A DNA stretch of 64,000 nucleotides, taken from assembly GCF_000003815.2 (NCBI RefSeq), contig NC_049996.1:3083545-3147544 (forward strand), in the 5' to 3' direction. Source of the stretch: Branchiostoma floridae. Taxonomy: Eukaryota; Chordata; Leptocardii; Amphioxiformes; Branchiostomatidae. The translations under genes and the position numbers were made by a program. Positions within the stretch are counted from its first letter, which is position 1; every line of letters starts with the position of its first letter. Positions 55,100 through 64,000 of the stretch are shown piece by piece. The notes under the pieces are model-generated. The model was not told the origin of the DNA, did no database searches, and saw nothing but the letters and a program-made list of their open reading frames with translations.

Positions 55100-57300
55100 G
55101 ATATAATGATATACAATGTACTTATTGTTCAATCTTTATAAATATTATGATATAACAGTATATAATATGTATATTATTAAATATTTTCTAGTTTGTTTTT
55201 TCTGTCAATTCATTTTAGTGACAATGAATAAGAGTGATAGATGTCACTCAAAACGTCAGAAAGTAAATTTCCATTTTTTTTTCAATCTGATATAGTATAG
55301 ATTTAATTGCTTTTAATAATTGTTTCCAGGATGTCTAACCTTCATAAACGTATAGCAGACTTTAAAATTTTGGAAAGGCAACTGAAACACAAATCTGACC
55401 TTTCCGTAACCTTTCCTTAACCTTTCCGTATTTACGGGAATGGAACCCGGGACACTTGGTTTTTAAAGGACGCAGTTTACGAGCTTGTTTTGACAGCGAG
55501 TGGTAATAACGTCCATAAATTCAGTCGAGAAAAGCAGGCGCTCACATTACAACGGACCTTTAACATTTAAAGGTGAGCATACCTACAAACTGGTAACGAT
55601 GCCTAACAAAAAGTCAGGACGCATGGAGTCCTGTCAGTCATTCAATCATTTGGAAAACCAAACAAGTTCGAGCCCAAATACATCGTTTAAGGTTGGACAT
55701 TCACGTAATGAGTTACTCAAGCAACTGTATAAGATTTGTAAAATGTCAAATGCAGATTCTTTTTCTACCATAGTCTTTTTACGTTTTTTGTATGATACTG
55801 TTGTACATCTGTAAGTTAAATGTTGCCTTGCATACGTTCTTACTTCTTGTCATTACCTCCAAAAGGTTATGAAACACTCGCATATCGTATTTGCCAGTCA
55901 CCGACTTGGCGACTACCATTTCAAATGGCAACGGCCGTTTACAAGACGAACACTACATTCGCCCCCCTAGTGGACGTTATAGGACAGTGTCAAGTTACAT
56001 AAAAGCATTAGTGTCCATAAATTGCCTGACTCCTAGAACAATATTTGCAACCGTCGCCATAGTGTTGTAACTCGAGTATTCGTTGCCGGAAGACTTCCTC
56101 ACTTCATATGATGCAAGTTTTTTGTCAGAGGTTCGTATATATGTGTAGCCACCTTGGGCTAGAATTTAAGTAGCAAAAAGAACGCTTTGTTGTACTCCTT
56201 GAAGTGGCTAGTGAAAAATAGGACAGCAACTTTCATACATCTGAGCAATACAGACAAATTCATATTCCTTATGACTTTCGACAAACCTTTGACTGTAAAA
56301 CATATCTGTTCGTACATTTTCAGTATCACAAAGAAGCGAGAAGAAGTCGAACTCACTTGGTAGATTGTAGTATTATTCATTACTGTTTCTGTAACAGTGT
56401 CTATTTTACGGGGAAGTGTTGCTATTCGCAACAATTTGATAAAAAGTCCTTTGGGTATAATTATTGAAATGCTCGTAACTCTTGATAGAATTGACGGATT
56501 TTGATGCTCAAAATGCAGATAAAGATGTGACAAATCAAGAAAACGTATCAAACAAGACCCCATATGCAGGCTGAACAAATGCCTGATTTTGGAAAGTAAA
56601 CAGTGTCATTTTTACGCAAAATCACCCCAAAAATCAGCCTTTTAAGACTCATAACTTCATAAAAATGTAAAATACTGACAAAAAACCTAATCCTTTGTAA
56701 TTTCTGTGGTATGATTCACATGTAAAGCAATTTTCAATAGAAATCATAGATATTTTAGATATATATCCCGTCCTTTTCAATAAAGGACCAAACGGCCAGG
56801 TCAATTTGGATGACGTCACTTGGTCACGTGATAACAATAGGAAAGCTGTGCATGACAACTGGTTATCATGGCTTAAACTTTGGTTCTTGCTAATCAAAAT
56901 AATTCATGATAGCACTTGTCCCTCTCGGTGGTACCAAAAATAACCTATCGACCACAGCGTTTGTCGATTTTGTCAAAAACTAAATAGACGAATATAACTT
57001 TTATTATTTCATGCCGCAAATATCCTAATATACCTAATTCACTATAAATAAGTCTATCATCCTATATACAAAGCTTTACCCCAATGGACTTGAATATCAA
57101 ATTCAATCACATAATCGCATGTGACAGCGCCTGCATGGTATGCATAGGAAGATAAAATAAAGGATGCTACAATGATTGTAAAAACTAAATATGCACTCTT
57201 AGACTAACCTTATGGAACTGCAGTTATGTACTAGTAGATCATACAGTTATCTTTAAAATTATTGTGCTTTATTGTTTCATACGCTCTTTGTCATTATTAA
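54625..57300. other. Intergenic; low-complexity tracts only
   Basis: A (TC)n(TA)n tract at 55065-55100 and AT-rich sequence. Frames at 55500-55814 and minus 56159-56578 have no recognisable domain. A minus-strand AATAAA at 57268-57273 probably serves the transporter gene. Confidence 0.45.
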
Positions 57301-57303
57301 AAT

Positions 57304-60300
57304 TTATTGAACGGAGACGTCGTCATTGGCGTTGTGAAGTGCTTTCTCTTCCTCTTCAGTTGCTGCTCTCCTGTGTAGCAAAGAGTCAATATTAGACACT
57401 TGCAGGAAATTGAGAAAACACACAGTGTAATTGATCATGATAGCATCCATCCTTTCAAATTGCTACACAGTGCACCTAGGTCGGTAAGTAAGTATCGACG
57501 AAGACCAGCAGTTGTTGTTTTTCATTGGAGGTTGGTTGGTAAACAGAAACATTTTATACACAAGGATGATCTTAATTAAACGTTTAAAGGCAAGACTGTC
57601 TTGCTCTTTGGATGGAAATGTTTCTTCGTTCTAGGTATTTAACAGTCATTGCACAAGAAAACCAGGCAGGGGTCCGAAGATGGGTGCTTGCCAAATCGGC
57701 TCATACTTTGTATGTGTTGTATGTGTAATAGGTATTTGAACAACCATGTAATTAAAACCTTACGGCTTTTTTTCCATTATGGTGTTCTGGGACCCCCTCA
57801 GAGACCATCAAAAAACGTATAGCTGAAAATTACTAAAGTTGTGGAGGCTATTCTGATAAATCTAATGAAAATACGAACATGGTTCCTTAGTCTTAAAGAC
57901 CAAAAGTTGAAGACGAAGCAAAGAAATTACGAGGGTGTACTAGGGGGTTACCAGACCTACTGAAAGCAGTTTTAAATATATGAATTTTTGTCATTTTAAG
58001 GGACATCATCTGCTATTTGCATTGGCTCTGATGTATAGTTTTAATGTTGCTGGAGAGAGGAAAATCCACTTCTTTAAAACAATTCTCTTTTTGGGATAAC
58101 GGAAGCCGTGAGATGGGGGTCTTCCGACTGGTTTTGCCTGATTTTCTCGCGCAATGGCTCTTTGATATATTGATATAGTTTCATATCAACCTTGCGTCCA
58201 GCGCCATCTTGGTTCTCATGCGAGACTCCTCTGTGATTGGATACAGCCAGACGAACAGCAAGACTATGACGTAAGCAGCAGGGGGCGTGCCAGCCGCAAG
58301 GTACCGGAATGCCTGCTTGACGATGATTGGCTGGACCTCGTTATCCGCGTTATAATTGACGGATCTGTATTAGGGTTGGGTACCGGTACAGAACATTCAG
58401 GTCCAGGTACGGTTCAGGTCCAGAGGATCAGGTCCAGAGGATCAGGTCCAGGTCCTGAACGTTACTGTGAAAACTTTTGAATTGGCGATACTCAAGACAA
58501 TGGTCCGTTTCGCTACTAAGAATTCGGTTTGGTAGAGTATCTGACGTCCACTGGCTTTTCAGAATGTGATTTTCATGAAAATGACACTAATAACTTCGAC
58601 CAAGTTAGACTGTTGAAACTAGAAATGAGTTTTTTTTAGGTGGTAGATAATGCCTACAAAAATGCAATATGATTTGGGGACCTTGACTTTTTTTTGCTGT
58701 TGGTATTATTTGCATGCTAAACAAAGGAATCTTAAGTTAGGTCATTAGAAACTTAGCTTGCAAGCTATTCAAATCATGTGCGGGCACACTACGCATGAGC
58801 GGACGACAGGAATTCTGGGTAATATGTCAAAGGTGAATGCCCCATGAACGTTAAAACTCCGCCTTTTTTTAGGTGCCATTACGTAAATATTCCGCCATTT
58901 TGCAGACGCCATTACGTTTCGGACATTATTATGCAAATCGCAACAATGGTCGAAACCAGACTGGGCCTTCACCTTTGACCTATTACCCAGGATGCCTGTC
59001 GCCCGCACATGCGTAAAGTGAACTCTGCGAAAGAGATTATCCCAGAAAACCTACTGTAAGATCCAGTTGAAGACAATACCGCTGATGATGCTTACGACAT
59101 GGCCCAAACTGTTCCAAAGGGAGTAAAAGACAGACGCCATCTTTTTCCCTGTCTTGAGCTCAAAATCGTCGATGACATCTGTCTGCATAACGCTGTGATT
59201 GTGAGTATATCAACATCTTACGATTTGTTTCTGAGAGTGACAAGGAACATATAAGTAAGGGGAGATATAGGATGTTGAATGGAGGTCCCGTGTTTGAGGA
59301 TTACCACACCCCGAGCACGTAAAAGAACTTGTCAAAAAGAGTAGGGGTCTTTCCCGGTGAGTGGATCAAACCATTCCGGCCAAAATGGGGTAGGGAATTC
59401 CCCGAGCAGCCTTCGTAGCCCCTGCTTTGCTTTTTAGTCAGTGAAGTCAAGCTTGCCTAAGTTTAGTGTTTCTGACTTAGGGAGAAGAGATGTTGCTATA
59501 CAGTTATCGCTATGGACCGCTCTTCATCTTCATGATGGTAACATCAGGCTCAACGAGTGTAATAAAAAAATACTTGCCTTGATATAAGACCAAGAGTGCC
59601 ATCTCCTATCCCACCCCAGGCACTCACAGCATACATGAACGGAACTAGTGCGGTCCCGAGCATGTCGTCGGTGGCTAACAGGAGAGCAGCGTTGTGCGGC
59701 AGTAGGAAGACCTAAAATCACGTGGATCAGTATGGAATCAATTTATCTCCATCCATGATATCCATTTTAACATCACTAAACCCACACATAATAGAAAAAG
59801 TGGGATCTTTCGTCTTCCACTGTCTTCGAAAAAGGAGTCGAACCCAATAACCCAGGATCTAGAGTTAGCTTTTACTAGTTTTAGACTAAAGTAGACACTT
59901 GTATTATTGTATTTTACACTGTTTAAATTTATGTTACCTGCAATTAGCCCACGGGCAAGAATTTGCAATAAAACTTGATATGATATGTTCCCAGTTAGGC
60001 CTACGTCACATTTCCAAACCGGGGCCCGGCCGGATAGCTCTCGGGAACGAAATGTATGATACAAAAGACACCAAACTTCAAAAGACCTAGAGAGAATGGC
60101 CGTGGGCATCAATTGTGTATATATCTACATATACATTTCCATTTTTTTCGTTTCCACAAATTTATAAACAGCCCAGCCAGGCCCTGATTTGGAAATGTGA
60201 CGTTAGTCTTTGGGGTGAAACCCGTTTTTTTTTCCTGTTGGACCGGTCCAGAACAAACGGACCAAAAAATCAGTGGACCGGATTTTAGAGCGATTAGAAA

Positions 60301-63300
60301 ATGAACAGATTATACCGGCATGCTTTTGGTCCGTGAGCTTACCGGTCCAAGAAAATAACAAGATCGAAATAAAGGAGGGTTGATGGCTATTTCTATCAAG
60401 TCTCCACAGTCAAACTTGATTTTGATTATTAAAAGGGGCTATTTACATTTATAGAAATCTTTGTTGACACGACAAAAGTACAGCGACTTTCGTAAGGTCT
60501 ACATGTATAACAACTACTTACAGTACATGACGACAGGATTCTAAATCGCCAGTGGAGGTATCTTAATAGAATCCTTAGTAGCGAAAAGGTCCATTGTTTT
60601 GTGTATTGCCTATTGACATATTTTCAAAAACAGTTAGGTTCAGGTCCGGACCTGACCTGATTCTCGGGATTTTGACCGTGCCTGTGTCTGCATTTTCTGT
60701 ACCTAGGCCCACCCCTACTCATAGTACTTGACCAGGACAGAAGTCAAACACGTACGAATGATATGGGAGAATTCTTTGTACTTTACTTTGTATTAGTATA
60801 CATATTAGCTTCTAATTGAAGTTCTGCTTCCCATCGCCAAATGTAGCCGATGTAGGTGGTACTTTTGCGGCGAGAACACGATCCCAAACGGGATGAGGGG
60901 GGATACAAACTTCATTTGGGGTTGTGTTCTCGCCGCAAAAGCGCCACCTACATCGGCTACATATCGCGACAAGAAGCAGAACTCAAGTCAGAAGCTCTGA
61001 GGAAGGTGTCTGAGAGACATCGAGTGATCGGAACGTAAGCAAAGTAAGTACATACTACACATTAAAAGAATTTTCCGATGTAATAACTTCTACCAACCTA
61101 ATGGTCCATTCAATCCATTGTCACATTGGAGTAGCTGGCTAGATAAAGGTGATAAAGAAGTCACTTACAAAAATCCCCAGGCATAGTACTTTCTTCCGGC
61201 CGATTCGACGCATAGCTATATTCCATATGAATGTTGACACAATTGAAGATACCTGAGAGTGAGTGAAACAAGAGATAATTAGGAGATATCAGTTTCCATT
61301 TTGGGGCTGATTGTTTAAAAGGATTTATCGGTGATGTGAAACACAATTGTATGTCAAGTTTGTTATCACGTATATTCGTTCTATTACAGTCACCCAACAC
61401 ATTCAATGTTACAATTAGTTCATGGGCTAGGACCCCAAATTTCACATATCATTCCCCTTCGGACTGGCAGATTCTCCTTCTTATTTTTGAATATCAGAAG
61501 GCCTGTGGTATAAATTTTGATGGGATAGCCATTCTGGTATGGTAGCTTTCCACCGGCTATCAGCCTTCAAACTTATCATCCCCTAAATGATCTGGAAATT
61601 TCGTGTCTTAAACAAGTGGGAGGGGCAAAAAAACAATATTTTCCATGAAAATTTTAGGCTAGTAGAACCTGCTAAGAAGATCATAAAAATATAAATTGAT
61701 ATTCGATATCATGATTCAATGTGGTTCTTTGCTACAATACACCTATTTCCAGATACGTTGGCCAGCATGGATTTTCCGAAGTCATAGAGGGCCATGCACA
61801 AAAACGGTAAATACAAAAAAAGTAACAATAGAAAAATGTCAACAGTTATTCGGTAATGAAAATGATTGAGCAAATATATGAAAGATAAGATGTAATGATT
61901 ATGGCTAACTATTAATCAGAAATGTAAATGAATAACTAAAGTATGTATTCATGTCACGTCGTTCCACGTGTTATGTTTTAAATTGAAAATTGAAGCAGGC
62001 AGATACACCCGAATTCCTCCTGATGATAAAATGTGTATCTTTTGTAATAAGAACTACACATATATAGAATATTAATATGAAGAATACAGGTATAAGTTAG
62101 AGCAGAGATGTTTCTGCTTATTTGCTGCATTTAGCCCATTGGGGCATAAATATGAAAAAAAATTCATTGTCATTTAATGTAGTGAATCTTCGTACCGTAT
62201 ATACGATGAGAATGTAGAACACCTGGTCACCTAAGTCGAAGGTATACTGCAGCGTCAATGTACCATAGGTCTGCTTGGCCTGCAAAACATAAGAGACACG
62301 TAAGGAAGTAAGCTCTATCTATAACATGAAGTTATGACGTCTTGCGTTGTCTTGTCTTTCTGTCTTTCTTTATCAGACCTTAACCCTATTCAGATCGGGG
62401 GAGGGGGCTTTTGATGCCTGCGCCAACTTTCATGTCACAGAACGATAAAATGGCTTACGCTAGAGCCACCAAATATGGCGAATTTTCCTTAGATTCAGTT
62501 GGGAACAATTTCGCAAAGTTTGACTTTGCAGTTTTGTTCGAATACCCTTTTCCATGGTCTCAGACAATACAATCAGAATAATGACGTCATGAATACTTAC
62601 GATAAATTTTTTAAAGTCTTCCGATATTGTGTCTACAACTTTCTCTGGAAATTTGAAGTCCATATAATAAGTCATTTTAGAGTTACAAGAGTTAGAAAAA
62701 ACGGGCCTCAAAGCACCCCCCCCCCGTCCAGGATTCACCCCAAAAGCCCGGTTTGAATAGGGTTAAGAATCTAATCTACGACAGCAATCTCGGAAGTCGA
62801 CGGCAAAGAGAGAATGTAGCCAGTTTCTAAGTTATTAGCTATCGAGAGGCATCTTACAAAATCTTTGACTTTGTTGACTTTCGATGGCTGCATTTTTTCA
62901 TTGTGTCTCTTTATTTGAAATAATAGAAAACGTTATAACTTACACCAAGGCCCAGAACCAACAACACATTGATTACAGCCATGGTTAGGAAAGGACGATG
63001 GCGGACCATCTCTTTGATGTCACTAACGGGGAAACATGACGATCGGTGAGGCCTCTTCATATCTGAAATAAAATATACTTGCTGCTGCTTATCGAGATAT
63101 GAGTATATTCAATATCTGCCTGCCACTCAAAAATCATGACCATGCCATGTTCAGACTGCTAGAGAACAAAACCAGTTCAGCTACAGTACAATAGAACCTC
63201 AGAGAACCCACGAAAACCCTGTGTACACTACATGACACAAATTCCTAACGAAATAAGCAATAACTATCGAGTTGTCAACCATTCGTAGTCTTCAAGCAGA

Positions 63301-63648
63301 ACCTTCGGTGCTTTAGAGATAGTATCAAAGCTGGCCAAGGAGTAAAGCCGGTTAAAGGGAGTCAAACGGGCACCGATGCTGGCTATACTCCTTGGCCAGC
63401 TTTGATACTGTAGGGTCTGCTTGGCACCGTAGGGTCTGCTTGGAGACTAAACCATTCGCAGCTAAATCTACGCAGTGACACCCCCCCCCCCCCAAACACA
63501 CACACACAAAACACATATACTCTCACATTGATACATTTAAAGTTTTCTTTATCATACCCCTCCTCTCTGGAACACCAAAAATCGCCGACAGTCCGCTTAG
63601 CACAAAGATGACTGCACCAACAGCTCCCGCCACCATGTATGCTGTTTT
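57304..63648 (-). CDS. MFSD2-like sugar/lipid:cation symporter (GPH family), 3' eight exons
   Basis: Minus-strand exons: 63558-63648, 62944-63062, 62196-62279, 61169-61252, 59574-59711, 59055-59182, 58191-58364, 57304-57370. The phases agree throughout, giving 294 residues; the 5' exons lie beyond 64000. Features are helix stretches in YMVAGAVGAVIFVLSGL, FLTMAVINVLLVLG and SVFYSLWNSLGHVVSIISG; the loop RRIGRKK between helices, as in MFS/GPH carriers; and the conserved-type cytoplasmic ...DVIDDFELKTGKK motif, matching DVVDD-type sequence in MFSD2 proteins. The tail is charged (ATEEEEKALHNANDD). MFSD2 proteins import lysophosphatidylcholine with sodium; substrate here is not determined. The donor of exon 58191-58364 is a weak GTTGAT; reading through it gives an alternative stop at 58181-58183. 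The final stop overlaps an AATAAA. Introns carry many MITEs. Confidence 0.75.
58372..58620 (+). repeat. 5' part of the CAGGTCCAGG element
   Basis: 'agggttgggtaccggtacag' then CAGGTCCAG repeats; the following 120 bases match 52045-52165. Truncated. Confidence 0.6.
59230..59440 (+). repeat. SINE body, headless
   Basis: 'ggggtctttcccggtgagtg' and 'gatcaaaccattccggcc' match the SINEs at 26461-26735 and 5575-5945. Confidence 0.5.
59865..59990 (+). repeat. Solo LINE 3' tail
   Basis: 'caattagcccacgggcaag' followed by AATAAA, the same tail as at 51130-51265 and 38090-38180. Confidence 0.6.
60003..60203. repeat. MITE with CGTCACATTTCC ends, copy 3
   Basis: 'acgtcacatttccaaaccgg' at the left and 'gatttggaaatgtgacgt' at the right. 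Same family as 45181-45545. Confidence 0.75.
60225..60716 (-). repeat. CAGGTCCAGG element, inverted copy
   Basis: 'ttctgtacctaggcccaccc' at 60697-60716 is the inverse of the 58372 start; 'ggttcaggtccggacctga' at 60634-60652 and 'ggaccggtcca' motifs match 51935-52410 in reverse. Confidence 0.6.
60841..60962. repeat. Hairpin MITE
   Basis: 'atgtagccgatgtaggtggt' is inverted at 60943-60962; arms of about 45 bases surround a short centre. The 60-codon frame across it is an artefact. Confidence 0.9.
62384..62762. mobile_element. Non-autonomous piggyBac-like element (379 bp)
   Basis: Ends CCCTATTCAGATCGGGG and CCGGTTTGAATAGGG with TTAA on both sides (62380-62383 and 62763-62766). Internal phrases such as 'gcgccaac' and 'cttacgctagagccaccaaat' match the larger element at 12688-13633 in inverse order, so both derive from one family. 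Confidence 0.8.
63321..63408. repeat. Hairpin MITE with perfect 24-bp arms
   Basis: AGTATCAAAGCTGGCCAAGG plus AGTA at 63321-63344 is exactly inverted at 63385-63408. The outer flank on the right carries two copies of 'tagggtctgcttgg'. Related to 5097-5252 and 43373-43503. Confidence 0.85.
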
Positions 63649-63833
63649 CTGCGCAGAAGACGAATAAGTGTCGGATTGAATGTTAACTCTGTCCTCAAAA
63701 CTCCATTCTTTTTTAACAATGTTGGTGATTGTCTGGATATTATAATAAAGGTGCTCTATGTAAAATTAGGTCAAAACAAAAAGCAAACCAAAACTATGAA
63801 CGGGCAAGCAAAAGTTATGAAACATATAGCCTT

Positions 63834-64000
63834 CAGCTCTTCTTATATACCAAGGCTGGTCACCATTTGGAATCAGCTGAGTCCTGTCCTCCGTAATATT
63901 GGGGTTCAAGCCACTGAAAAGTCTAACATCTTGACATTCAAGCGATCGCTTGTGAGAGCCACGTTTGTGAGATTTGACACCCAGTTCAATATCGACGTCC
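63834..64000 (+). mobile_element. LINE reverse transcriptase C-terminal fragment, cut by window end
   Basis: Plus-strand frame reading PRLVTIWNQLSPVLRNI ... NILTFKRSLVRATF, the usual end of CR1/jockey-group RT proteins. Intronic in the transporter gene; continues beyond the window. Confidence 0.65.

Noticed and set aside
58372..60716. A single 2.3-kb transposon bounded by inverted CAGGTCCAGG ends
   Set aside because: It would enclose two transporter exons, so two separate inverted copies are more likely.

Overview
This is eukaryotic, intron-rich, AT-leaning animal DNA. The most likely source is a lancelet (amphioxus, Branchiostoma); this is an inference. It rests on an animal gene set that includes a DNAJC22/wurst orthologue, an MFSD2-type transporter, a stefin-type cystatin, a collagen-C1q protein, sushi (CCP) proteins, an Ig receptor and a C-type lectin. 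A dense load of short palindromic MITEs, tRNA-derived SINEs and 5'-truncated LINEs is consistent with it. No prokaryotic-style operons and no complete nuclear tRNA or rRNA genes were seen. One 100-N assembly gap lies at 22453-22552. Exon models below were read by eye from reading frame, GT/AG sites and intron phase; none was confirmed with transcripts.

Layout. 1-3 kb: dispersed repeats. 3.06-4.2 kb (-): three-exon cystatin. 4.2-10.4 kb: MITEs, a SINE, a tandem repeat and a 0.9-kb TIR element. 10.46-12.48 kb (-) and 15.57-19.50 kb (+): two paralogous secreted two-CCP genes, head to head around a ~1.1-kb imperfect palindrome; one arm carries a TTAA-flanked piggyBac-like element and one gene carries a LINE fragment in its intron. 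20.15-21.63 kb (-): an unrecognised five-exon gene. 22.5-24.8 kb (+): the 3' part of a transmembrane Ig receptor whose threonine-rich stalk is built from four near-identical 48-nt exons in a ~229-bp tandem array. 25.86-33.58 kb (+): DNAJC22, with a GPI-type C-type lectin gene nested antisense in its second intron (29.7-30.96 kb). 33.6-41 kb: repeats and LINE remnants. 41.03-49.59 kb (+): a five-exon collagen-C1q gene, followed by a ~360-bp CTCTA satellite. 50-57 kb: repeats only. 57.3-63.65 kb (-): eight 3' exons of an MFSD2-like (GPH family) transporter that continues past the window.

Together the region is rich in secreted or surface recognition modules (CCP x2, Ig-TM, CTLD, C1q) placed between housekeeping genes. 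Nothing shows that they act in one pathway; the clustering could be chance. The best candidates for something undescribed are the CCP inverted duplication with its palindromic shared 5' region, and the Ig receptor with a tandemly amplified stalk exon.
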